A stretch of DNA of 64,000 nucleotides from Apilactobacillus nanyangensis. GTDB taxonomy: Bacteria > Bacillota > Bacilli > Lactobacillales > Lactobacillaceae. The notes below the pieces were generated by a model that ran no database searches, was not told the DNA's origin, and saw nothing but the letters and a program-made list of their open reading frames with translations. Of the stretch, positions 27,247 through 34,637 are shown in pieces. Within the stretch, counting starts at the first letter, position 1, and the number at the start of each line of letters is the position of its first letter. Where the stretch lies: positions 1 to 64,000 of the forward strand of contig NZ_BOLX01000003.1 in NCBI RefSeq assembly GCF_016861915.1, read 5' to 3'. Both the position numbers and the translations under genes were made by a program.

Positions 27247-27882
27247 TTGAAAGCAAAAATGTTGTTTAGAATCATCTTGTACATAATTGGACTAAACGTC
27301 TTAGCCCTTGGTACAACACTATTTGCTTGCGGAAAACTTGGGGTAAGTTCATTAGTCTCTGTTCCACAAACATTGTCATTTATTATTCATACCACACTAG
27401 GTCACGCCACTACCATTTTCTTCATCATCTTGGTATTAGTCCAACTGATTATCGTCAGAAGATTTGAATTAAAAATCGTCCTACAATTGGTCCTAGCATT
27501 TGTATTCGGTTGGCTGGTTGATTTCTACGGTTTGACCGTTGGTTTGAAACGCATCCCATTAAACGGATACGCAGAAAGAATTCCGGTCACATTATTAGCC
27601 ATTTTATGTACCGCTCTAGGTATCTTTATGATGGTAAAGGCCGCATTCGTGCTAATTCCAGCAGATGGTTTCGTTAACGTCATCAGTGAAAAACTACATA
27701 AACCTTTTGGCCAAATGAAGTTTTGTTTCGATGCATCAATGATCGTCATCACAATCATTTTAGGATTAGTATTCCTACATCACATTACTTCAATTGGGAT
27801 CGGAACTGTTTTAGCAGTTCTTTTCGTTGGTAAATTGATTAACCTATTTAATTATATTGTGGATAAGACTAAAAAAGCTTAG
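27247..27882 (+). CDS. YczE/YitT-like integral membrane protein
   Basis: This protein of about 211 residues has roughly five or six hydrophobic helices. It shows the YczE-like pattern: an early GLNVLALGTTLFACGKLGVSSLVSVP helix and a late KPFGQMKFCFDASMI...IGIGT(V)LAVLFVGKLINLF. The function is unknown, though some relatives affect lipopeptide or small-molecule production. GGGAGA lies directly before an ATG at 27238 and eight bases before a TTG at 27247, so the TTG is the better-spaced start. The difference is three residues. A terminator follows. Confidence 0.75.
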   Translation: MKAKMLFRIILYIIGLNVLALGTTLFACGKLGVSSLVSVPQTLSFIIHTTLGHATTIFFIILVLVQLIIVRRFELKIVLQLVLAFVFGWLVDFYGLTVGLKRIPLNGYAERIPVTLLAILCTALGIFMMVKAAFVLIPADGFVNVISEKLHKPFGQMKFCFDASMIVITIILGLVFLHHITSIGIGTVLAVLFVGKLINLFNYIVDKTKKA

Positions 27883-27904
27883 AGCATGCGCCCTGAGCTT
27901 TTTT
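27871..27904. terminator. Terminator between YczE-like gene and DUF3278 gene
   Basis: AAGCTTAG...CTGAGCTT (one G-U pair) flanked by A6 and T6 overlaps the end of the YczE-like gene. Confidence 0.75.
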
Positions 27905-27905
27905 A

Positions 27906-28385
27906 TTATTTGAAATTACGACGGTATCCTAAATACGTTGAGATAACAAACGCTATTGGATATATAACAAAGAGAATAAAGTCGAAGTGGCCACCCAAAA
28001 TTAAGTTGAAACAAATAAGAACCGTCATTATAGCTACTAATGTAATTAGGTTTTGAATGATAAAACTTCTGATAGCTATTTTTCGTTCACTGTCGTTACT
28101 ATAATCATATTCATCTAATCCATGGCGTTTAACAACAATATTCATATATGTTAATGCAATTAAAACGGCTATTGAATCTGCAAAAATCATACCAAGCGCA
28201 ATATCGGAAGTATCATAAAAGTTTCCTATTCCAAGTGATACAAAGATCGAAGCAAACAGAAAGATAATAAGTCCAAATGCCACCTTGTTGGCAGCCTCAG
28301 AAATTACCTTATTGGTAAATTCATCAAACGGTTCATTAATACCGTAAATAAATTTAATCATCTTAGTAAAAAAAGATTCCTTCAT
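27906..28385 (-). CDS. DUF3278 family membrane protein (paralogue 2)
   Basis: This protein of about 159 residues starts MKESFFTKMIKFIYGINEPFDEF and has four hydrophobic helices. A charged loop, HGLDEYDYSNDSERKIAIRSF, lies between helices 2 and 3. The second ATG (28385) is chosen because GAGGTG lies seven bases before it and its N-terminus then aligns with the paralogue upstream. DUF3278 proteins are found in lactic acid bacteria next to small XRE regulators, as here. Their role is unknown. It is the last gene of a three-gene operon. Confidence 0.75.
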   Translation of the reverse strand: MKESFFTKMIKFIYGINEPFDEFTNKVISEAANKVAFGLIIFLFASIFVSLGIGNFYDTSDIALGMIFADSIAVLIALTYMNIVVKRHGLDEYDYSNDSERKIAIRSFIIQNLITLVAIMTVLICFNLILGGHFDFILFVIYPIAFVISTYLGYRRNFK

Positions 28386-28396
28386 ATTCATTCACC

Positions 28397-28894
28397 TCAT
28401 TTTTTAAATTGACGACAATACTGAGTATAGATTGCCACCAAAATACCAATAAAACAACCAATAAAGGATGGAAAAATACTTTCGGACATTCCCAAATATC
28501 TAAACCAAACCGAAATTGGATACATAGCAAGTGACAAAGTCAATACAGTCGTGAATATTCTACTGATAATAAATCTTTTACCATAAATCTTTCGTTCTTC
28601 TTCATTATCAAATTCATAGCAATCCAATTTATTTTTTCTAATGATTCTACTCATATATGCACTTGCAATCAAATGCACAAATATATCAGCCATAATTACA
28701 CCACTTACTACATTCATAGGACTGAACCATCTTATCAGTACCATCAACGCATATGCTGACATAAGAAGATATACCATTAACCCAATAGCGATTTTATTTC
28801 CAGCGTCGTTAATGACGTCCCTGGCAAACTCATCAAACGGTTTGCTAATTCCATAAAAATATTTAACTAGTTTTATAAACAATGATTCTTTCAT
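28397..28894 (-). CDS. DUF3278 family membrane protein (paralogue 1)
   Basis: This 165-residue, four-helix protein begins MKESLFIKLVKYFYGISKPFDEFARDVINDAGNK and has the loop NKLDCYEFDNEEERKIYGKRF. It is clearly homologous to the next gene, though diverged. It starts three bases after the XRE gene's stop and is followed by its paralogue after a five-base gap to the longest frame, so all three are co-transcribed. It probably forms a membrane module whose expression is set by the XRE protein. No enzymatic motif is visible. Confidence 0.75.
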   Translation of the reverse strand: MKESLFIKLVKYFYGISKPFDEFARDVINDAGNKIAIGLMVYLLMSAYALMVLIRWFSPMNVVSGVIMADIFVHLIASAYMSRIIRKNKLDCYEFDNEEERKIYGKRFIISRIFTTVLTLSLAMYPISVWFRYLGMSESIFPSFIGCFIGILVAIYTQYCRQFKK

Positions 28895-28897
28895 CGG

Positions 28898-29098
28898 CTA
28901 TTCCACTCCTTCATTCCAAAATAAAGTATTTAAATCCGTTTTTAGGGCTTTGGCAATGTTGAAACATAGCTTCAAACTTGGGTTGTATTCTCCCTTTTCA
29001 ATCAAACTTAACGTTTGGCGGGAGATACCAACGGACTTCGCCAGATCCTTTTGTTGCACATTTTCCTTTGTGCGTATTTCTCTAACACGATTTTCCAA
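28898..29098 (-). CDS. Small XRE-family transcriptional regulator
   Basis: This 66-residue protein is almost only a Cro/C1-type helix-turn-helix: QKDLAKSVGISRQTLSLIEKGEYNPSLKLCFNIAKAL. Proteins of this short YozG/YgzD-like type act as stand-alone repressors. It leads the DUF3278 operon. An inverted repeat 45-80 bp upstream of the start (29143-29178) is a likely autoregulatory operator. Confidence 0.9.
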   Translation of the reverse strand: MENRVREIRTKENVQQKDLAKSVGISRQTLSLIEKGEYNPSLKLCFNIAKALKTDLNTLFWNEGVE

Positions 29099-29142
29099 AA
29101 TGTTACTCCTCTGATTATCATGTGATCTTTATATCAATTTAG

Positions 29143-29178
29143 GTAATATATATATTCCATATGTAAACTATATATTAC
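29143..29178. promoter_or_regulatory. Inverted repeat upstream of xre-DUF3278 operon
   Basis: The arms GTAATATATA (29143-29152) and TATATATTAC (29169-29178) are perfectly complementary around 16 bases. An overlapping ATGTAA...TTACAT pair lies inside. The position fits an operator for the adjacent XRE protein. Confidence 0.45.
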
Positions 29179-29213
29179 ATAAAAACAAAAAACAAGTAAT
29201 TATTTCAAATAAA

Positions 29214-29240
29214 AAAAGGCGCCAATTTCTGGCGTCTTTT
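29214..29240. terminator. Terminator after rlmH
   Basis: On the minus strand GACGCCA-GAAAT-TGGCGCC (one wobble) is followed by a T7 run past the rlmH stop. Confidence 0.85.
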
Positions 29241-29248
29241 TGCGTATC

Positions 29249-29728
29249 TTATTTATGATATGGACTACCTTCATTGATCATGAAGGCACGGTAAATTTGT
29301 TCAGTTAGTACCAAGCGCATCAATTGATGTGGCAAGGTAAAGCGACCAAATGAAATTTGGGTATCAGCACGTTTTAATACCTTTGGTGCTAGACCAAGTG
29401 ATCCACCAATCACAAAAGTGATGTCTGAATGACCATATGTGGCTAAATTATCGATTTCTTTGGCGAATTCTTCGGATGCACGTTCTTTTCCAAGAATGGC
29501 TAGTGCATATACATATTCCTTGTCAGCAATCTTGTCTAAAATTCTAGTTCCTTCTTTATCCATAACGTCTTGCATCTCTGATTCACTAAGGGATTCAGGC
29601 GCTTTCTCATCTGGAACTTCGATAATCCGAAACTTACAAAAACGTGATAAACGCTTACTATACTCATCAATTCCGGCCTTAAAATATTTTTCTTTTAATT
29701 TTCCGACCACAACTAGTTTAATATTCAT
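29249..29728 (-). CDS. rlmH: 23S rRNA pseudouridine-1915 N3-methyltransferase
   Basis: This SPOUT methyltransferase of about 159 residues modifies pseudouridine 1915 in helix 69 of 23S r[47 protein letters not shown] (SAM knot) and [28 protein letters not shown] are family hallmarks. The start ATG at 29728 follows AAGGAG. The longer frame to 29761 adds a stretch with no ribosome site. In Firmicutes rlmH usually lies near the replication origin, and here a DnaA-box cluster sits directly upstream. Confidence 0.96.
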   Translation of the reverse strand: MNIKLVVVGKLKEKYFKAGIDEYSKRLSRFCKFRIIEVPDEKAPESLSESEMQDVMDKEGTRILDKIADKEYVYALAILGKERASEEFAKEIDNLATYGHSDITFVIGGSLGLAPKVLKRADTQISFGRFTLPHQLMRLVLTEQIYRAFMINEGSPYHK

Positions 29729-29769
29729 TTGTGAAATCTCCTTTTTGAAATTTTGAACCACTATATTTA

Positions 29770-30140
29770 GTATGTGGAAATGTTGTTAACTACTACTAAT
29801 ATTGTCCACAGATTGTCAAGGTTTTTCACGAGTTATCCACATCTGTGTATATGTCATTTTGACCCGTGTAACACTCAAAAAATACTGTCACACAGGCGTT
29901 TCACAATAGTGCATTTTCCGTGTAACTTTCTTTTCCACAATGTTATCCACAGAGTTATCCACATGAGGTGGAAAACTAAAAAATAGCGATAATTGTTGAT
30001 TTTTCGGGCATATATATAGATCTTAAAAATTTTATTTTTTCTAGTTATACACCGAATGTATGTTTTTTTCTTTGTGAAAAGTTTTGAATTAAAATTTCAC
30101 AAAGATTATTATACAAAATTAAGTAATCGTTCGTAAAATT
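29770..30140. other. DnaA-box cluster with AT-rich flank (candidate origin or DnaA-binding locus)
   Basis: Between rlmH and the DyP gene are three perfect DnaA boxes TTATCCACA, all in the same orientation (29833-29841, 29943-29951, 29955-29963). Close variants are TTGTCCACA (29802-29810), TTTTCCACA (29931-29939) and ATATACACA on the minus strand (29844-29852). CTACTACTA (29790-29798) lies beside the first variant. From about 29976 to 30140 the sequence becomes extremely AT-rich, with long A and T runs. No open frame of note lies here. Together these are the parts of a bacterial oriC, but dnaA is not in the window, so a DnaA-titrating or second origin element is equally possible. Confidence 0.65.
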
Positions 30141-30146
30141 TTATAT

Positions 30147-30173
30147 AAAAAAAGCGTTGAATTTAATCAACGC
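30147..30173 (-). terminator. Terminator after DyP peroxidase
   Basis: On the minus strand AGCGTTGA-TTAAAT-TCAACGCT is followed by a T7 run. Confidence 0.88.
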
Positions 30174-30192
30174 TCTCATAAATAGTTGGTAG

Positions 30193-31143
30193 TTATTTAG
30201 TTGGTAGTTCGCCTTCCACGATTTGGTCTAACGTTGTCATAGAAGGGATAAAGAACATGTTACCGGTCACTGGATCGGAGAAATCTAGTAAGCGGTCTGA
30301 TTGTCCAAACATGTTTTCTAACATGCGTTTAGTAACTGTCCAATGTCTAGCATATCCAATGAAGTATGTTCCAGTCTTACCTGAACTAGGATCTGAGAAT
30401 GGGACGTTCATTCTCACAATCTTGTGTTCCACACCGTCGTCGTTATCTTGAGATGCGACGTTGTGTGAGTTTTCTAGTTTTTCGTCATCTTCTAGTTCCA
30501 AGTCGGAGTATTTCTTTCTACCAATTGCCTTTTCTTGGTCTTCGGTCTTTAATGCATTCCAAGCATCCATATTATGGATGTATTTTTGTGCAAACGCGTA
30601 TGAACCATTTTCAAAGTCAGGATCTTCATCCCCAATAATGGCATATCCTGAAGCCTTTTGAATTTCTGGATTTTCGGTACCATCAACGAAACCAATGATG
30701 GCACGTCCTTCGAAGTATCTGAATCCCTTGGTTTCATCTTCAACAGTAGCAAAGTCTCGGTAGTAGTTTCTGATTTGACTGGCCACTTCATATACGACGG
30801 CTTCTGAATCAGCACGAATGTGAATAAATAAATCGGCTGGAGTTGAAGGTGAAGTGTATTTAGGTCCCTTCACTGGTTTAAAATCTTCTAATTCTTGTGG
30901 TTTCTTAGCATCAGAAAATAAGTAGTCCCAAATGGAGTTTGAAAAACCAAAAGCAACCTTTAAATGTTCTTCTGGATATCTGATATTCATTGAGCGTAAA
31001 ATAGCTTGTTCTCTAGATACTAATTCTGCGACTTTTTCACGGTCGTCGTCAGCGTTACTTCTATTAATAGTTAGTGTTGTAAATAACACATTTTTTCCCG
31101 CATCTTTATATACATCTTGTGCGTCAGTAGGATCGAATGGCAT
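30193..31143 (-). CDS. DyP-type heme peroxidase
   Basis: This 316-residue dye-decolourising peroxidase has the diagnostic GxxDG motif at residues 151-155 (GFVDG), with Asp154 as the distal acid-base residue. A likely proximal heme histidine is H227 (ENSHN), and the distal arginine is in GYARHW near residue 270. There is no Tat or Sec signal, so it is cytoplasmic, unlike EfeB. It uses hydrogen peroxide to oxidise diverse substrates. A perfect PerR box covers its -10 region, which implies peroxide-induced expression. Heme must probably be taken up from outside, since no synthesis genes are seen. Confidence 0.92.
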   Translation of the reverse strand: MPFDPTDAQDVYKDAGKNVLFTTLTINRSNADDDREKVAELVSREQAILRSMNIRYPEEHLKVAFGFSNSIWDYLFSDAKKPQELEDFKPVKGPKYTSPSTPADLFIHIRADSEAVVYEVASQIRNYYRDFATVEDETKGFRYFEGRAIIGFVDGTENPEIQKASGYAIIGDEDPDFENGSYAFAQKYIHNMDAWNALKTEDQEKAIGRKKYSDLELEDDEKLENSHNVASQDNDDGVEHKIVRMNVPFSDPSSGKTGTYFIGYARHWTVTKRMLENMFGQSDRLLDFSDPVTGNMFFIPSMTTLDQIVEGELPTK

Positions 31144-31164
31144 GGTAGTACCTTCTTTCGTTAT

Positions 31165-31179
31165 TTATAATGATTATAA
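31165..31179. promoter_or_regulatory. PerR box at the DyP promoter
   Basis: TTATAAT-G-ATTATAA is an exact match to the Bacillus PerR/Fur-type 7-1-7 consensus. On the minus strand the promoter TTGATT (31191-31186), 16 bases, TATAAA (31069+95 region, 31169-31164) has its -10 inside the box, so binding should block transcription. No clear PerR box was found before the divergent catalase gene. Confidence 0.75.
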
Positions 31180-31326
31180 ACTAATAATCAATCTTATTAT
31201 AACCCTTTTTGCCCTATCATGAACAATAAATTTTTTAAAAAATCGTTAAAATTCTGAGCATATATTATCATAAGTTTTTATTTAGCATTACAATGTTGGT
31301 GTATAAACATAAAGGGGGAATTATTC

Positions 31327-32772
31327 ATGACCAAACTAACTACTGACGAAGGTCAACCATGGGCAGATAATAACCATTCATTAACTGCCGGAAATCGTGG
31401 CCCTGTTTTATTACAAGACTACCAATTAATTGAAAAATTAGCTCACTTTAACCGTGAACGTATCCCAGAAAGAGTCGTTCACGCTAAAGGTGCCGGTGCT
31501 AAGGGTGTCTTCACTCTTACCCGTGATATGAGCGACTACACCAAAGCTGACTTATTCAACGGTAAAGGTAAACAAACACCACTTACCATTCGTTTCTCAG
31601 AAGTTGCCGGTGAATTAGGTTACCCTGATACCATTAGAGACGTTCGTGGTTTCGCAATGAAGTTCTACACTAATGAAGGAAACTACGATATCGTTGGTAA
31701 CAACACACCTATCTTCTTTGTTAACGATCCTTTGAAGTTCCCAGACTTCATTCACTCACAAAAACGTGATCCTGCTACTCATCTTCGTTCAGAAGATATG
31801 CAATGGGACTTCTGGTCACACTCACCTGAATCACTTCACCAAGTTACCTATTTAATGGGTGATCGTGGTAACCCAGCTAGCTACGCTAACATGAACGGTT
31901 ACGGTTCACACACATTCAAGTGGGTTAACGCCAAGGGAGAAGTATACTGGGTTAAGTACCACTTCATCTCAGAACAAGGTGTTAAGAACATGACCGAAGA
32001 TCAAGCAGCTAAGGTTGCTTCTGAAAACACTGACTACTTAATTCAAGATCTATACGATCGCATCAAGAATGGTGACTATCCAAAGTGGAAAGTATGTGTT
32101 CAATTAATTCCTTACGAAGAAGGATTAAACTACAAGTACGATATCTTTGATGTTACCAAGACCGTTTCTCACAAGGACTATCCACTACAAGAAATCGGTG
32201 AATTCGTATTAAACGAAAATCCTGAAAACTACTTCAACGATGTTGAAGAAGCATCATTCTCTCCTGCAAACCTAGTTCCAGGAATCGAACCTTCAATGGA
32301 TAAACTATTACAAGGTCGTTTGTTTGCATACAAGGACGCCGCTAGATACCGTTTAGGTGCCAACTACGAACATCTTCCTGTTAATAGTCCAAAGACCGAA
32401 GTTCACAACTACGCTCGTGACGGTTACATGTCACAAGGTCAAAATGGTGACGTTAACTACGAACCAAATCAATATGAAGATTCTCCACGTGAAGATCCTC
32501 ATGCAAAGATTAAGCCATTTGCAGTTGAAGGCGAAGCTAACAACTACAAGACCTATGACGAAGACCCATACTCACAAGCTGGTGCCTTATACCACGTCTA
32601 CTCAGATGATGAAAAAGACCGCCTAATTCAAGCTATCAAGAAACACCTAGGTAGCGTTAAGAGTCATGACACAAAAGTACGTCAAACTAAGTTGTTCTAC
32701 CGTGCAGATCATGACTATGGTAAGCGAGTTGCTGACGCTTTAGGCCTAAATATGGATGAAATTACTGAATAA
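31327..32772 (+). CDS. katA: Heme catalase (monofunctional, small subunit)
   Basis: This 481-residue clade-3 catalase dismutates hydrogen peroxide. The active-site histidine is H52 in RVVHAKGAG, the distal asparagine is in GNNTPIFFVND, and the heme-ligand tyrosine is in RLFAYKDAARYRLG (near residue 335). The length is normal. The start follows AAAGGGGG. Such catalases in lactobacilli depend on supplied heme. It is divergent from the DyP peroxidase gene, making a peroxide-defence pair. Confidence 0.96.
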   Translation: MTKLTTDEGQPWADNNHSLTAGNRGPVLLQDYQLIEKLAHFNRERIPERVVHAKGAGAKGVFTLTRDMSDYTKADLFNGKGKQTPLTIRFSEVAGELGYPDTIRDVRGFAMKFYTNEGNYDIVGNNTPIFFVNDPLKFPDFIHSQKRDPATHLRSEDMQWDFWSHSPESLHQVTYLMGDRGNPASYANMNGYGSHTFKWVNAKGEVYWVKYHFISEQGVKNMTEDQAAKVASENTDYLIQDLYDRIKNGDYPKWKVCVQLIPYEEGLNYKYDIFDVTKTVSHKDYPLQEIGEFVLNENPENYFNDVEEASFSPANLVPGIEPSMDKLLQGRLFAYKDAARYRLGANYEHLPVNSPKTEVHNYARDGYMSQGQNGDVNYEPNQYEDSPREDPHAKIKPFAVEGEANNYKTYDEDPYSQAGALYHVYSDDEKDRLIQAIKKHLGSVKSHDTKVRQTKLFYRADHDYGKRVADALGLNMDEITE

Positions 32773-32783
32773 TTGATAAAAAT

Positions 32784-32817
32784 TACGCCGTCATGATTGT
32801 TGTCATGGCAGCGTTTT
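32784..32817 (+). terminator. Terminator after catalase
   Basis: The hairpin ACGCCGTCATGA / TCATGGCAGCGT, with one mismatch and one wobble, is followed by TTTT. Confidence 0.7.
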
Positions 32818-32964
32818 CAGCAGTTATATTTCAGTTTGTAACAATTCATAATATAACTGTAACGATGTAATAACGTTACTGATATATAACTCCTATATAG
32901 TATTAAACATCATAAGAAATCGAAAGAAAAAATTTTTAAGGTTTATATAAAGGAGTTATGTTTC

Positions 32965-33336
32965 TTGAATAACATTACAAAATCTTTTATCAAATTCACA
33001 GTAATCGCATTTACATCATTATTAATTTTATTCGCTATCAACTTTGCTAAAAACGACGTTCAAGCTAGTGCTTCAGTTAACTGGCAACACGTTGCTGAAA
33101 AGCACCTAAGCAAGAAAAACATCGCCGCAAGACGTTGGGTTTCATTCCACGAATCAAGCAACAGATACCACGCAAGAAACGGTGTTTGTTACGGTAAATT
33201 CCAATTAGATATCAGCTACCTACATGGTGACAAATCTAAAAAGAACCAAGAACTAACTGCCAACAGATATGTTGCTAGTCGTTACGGTTCATGGGTTAAC
33301 GCTAAGAAATTCTGGCAAAAACACCACTGGTACTAA
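32965..33336 (+). CDS. Small secreted Apf-like (lysozyme-fold) protein
   Basis: This 123-residue protein has a signal peptide (about 1-36, ending VQASA). The mature part is only the C-terminal domain of aggregation-promoting-factor proteins: RRWVSFHESSNRYHARNG, YGKFQLDISYLHGD, NRYVASRYGSWVNAKKFW..HHWY. The Glu in FHESSN sits where lytic-transglycosylase-like enzymes have their acid. The LysM and Q-rich linker of full-length Apf proteins are missing, and a cysteine is present (GVCYGK). The start is TTG nine bases after AAGGAG. The nearer ATG at 32957 is out of frame and hits a stop after four codons. Confidence 0.82.
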   Translation: MNNITKSFIKFTVIAFTSLLILFAINFAKNDVQASASVNWQHVAEKHLSKKNIAARRWVSFHESSNRYHARNGVCYGKFQLDISYLHGDKSKKNQELTANRYVASRYGSWVNAKKFWQKHHWY

Positions 33337-33340
33337 AAAT

Positions 33341-33377
33341 AAAAAGCAGTTTAGCTAATCGCTAAGCTGCTTTTTTT
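33341..33377. terminator. Bidirectional terminator
   Basis: AGCAGTTTAGC-TAATC-GCTAAGCTGCT with A and T runs lies between the converging Apf-like gene and hom. Confidence 0.9.
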
Positions 33378-34536
33378 ATTGTCTAAACATGATTGCTTTG
33401 TTATCTGTTTGAAGAATTTCTTGGTATAGCATATGAGCGGATTCAATTGTTTGGTTAGCTAGGTGCCAATACTTATCATCTAAGTTATTAACATCTTTTA
33501 AACCACTAAGATCAACGTCAGTTCTTAAAATGTATTCCGCTGCAAAGTTATGATTGTCGATTACTAAATGATGACTACCATCAATATCATAGTATGGATT
33601 ATTTTCTAAAATATCGACGACATCTTGTAATAAGGCATTTGCGGTTGGTTTCTTTCCGGCACCCTGACCTAAAAACCCTAATGGTCCGATGGTATCTCCG
33701 GTCAATTGAACATAGTTCAAATTACCATTAACGGTCGCAATGGTATTATCAACCGGCAATAATGTCGGTTCGATTGAAATCGCCAATTTATTCTGATTAT
33801 ATAACCTGGCTTGCCCAATCAATTTAATATTCATCTCGCGATGCAAGAAGAAATCAACATCTTCCTTTAATAGGTTTCTGATACCGACCTTCTTAATCTC
33901 ATCCCCCGGTTCAACAAGTGTATTAAACGCTAAATCAGTCGAAATACATAACTTATTTTCAACATCATAACCATCAATATCGGCTGTTGGATCAGCTTCA
34001 GCGTAACCTAAATCCTGCGCCTGCTTTAATGCTTCGTTAAAACTAACGTGTTGATTCACAATCGCATCGATAATAAAGTTACTGGTCCCATTTAGAATCC
34101 CACCGATTGATTGCACATCATCGATTCGAAGAACTCGTTTAAGGTTTTGAATCCATGGGATTCCACCAGCGACGCTGGGTTCAAATCTAAATGATACGTG
34201 ATTTTGTTTAGCCTCATGGATAAATTCTTCCATGTATTTTGCGACGACCGCCTTATTAGCAGTTACTACGTTCTTGCCCGCCTTAAAGGCATCCATAATC
34301 ATCTCGTACGCTGGATGAATACCACCCAACGTTTCAACGATGACCTTAATGTCATCATTATCCAGAATTGATTGATAATCATTCGTCTTATTTTGTGTTG
34401 CGTCCACCTTTTCTTTTCTCACCCAGATGGCTGCTACGTTTAACTTTTCCTTTAGGCGTGGGCTTTCATCGATGATTTCTTTGACCCCACCACCGACTGT
34501 TCCAAGTCCTAAAATTGCGATATTCAATCCGATCAC
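33376..34536 (-). CDS. hom: Homoserine dehydrogenase
   Basis: This 386-residue NAD(P)-dependent enzyme reduces aspartate semialdehyde to homoserine. NIAILGLGTVGGGV binds the nucleotide. TANKAVVAKY, GGIPWIQNLKRVL and GYAEADPTADIDGYDVENKLCI form the catalytic domain. Bacillus Hom has about 430 residues with a clear C-terminal ACT domain. Here the tail after about residue 335 is short, so threonine feedback through ACT may be lost. The start is GTG at 34536. It is divergent from thrC-thrB, with an ACT-domain regulator in that operon. Confidence 0.93.
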   Translation of the reverse strand: MIGLNIAILGLGTVGGGVKEIIDESPRLKEKLNVAAIWVRKEKVDATQNKTNDYQSILDNDDIKVIVETLGGIHPAYEMIMDAFKAGKNVVTANKAVVAKYMEEFIHEAKQNHVSFRFEPSVAGGIPWIQNLKRVLRIDDVQSIGGILNGTSNFIIDAIVNQHVSFNEALKQAQDLGYAEADPTADIDGYDVENKLCISTDLAFNTLVEPGDEIKKVGIRNLLKEDVDFFLHREMNIKLIGQARLYNQNKLAISIEPTLLPVDNTIATVNGNLNYVQLTGDTIGPLGFLGQGAGKKPTANALLQDVVDILENNPYYDIDGSHHLVIDNHNFAAEYILRTDVDLSGLKDVNNLDDKYWHLANQTIESAHMLYQEILQTDNKAIMFRQ

Positions 34537-34637
34537 ATCTTTTCTTTTTGTATGTATATAATAAACACTTGTTTTTTATTAATAAACAGATTATCATGTA
34601 ATCAAATCTTTTTCAACCACACAGGAGGATATAAATT

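Noticed and set aside
29770-30140. Iteron-type plasmid origin
   Set aside because: The repeats are DnaA boxes rather than 18-22 bp iterons, no rep gene is present, and the flanks are chromosomal housekeeping genes.
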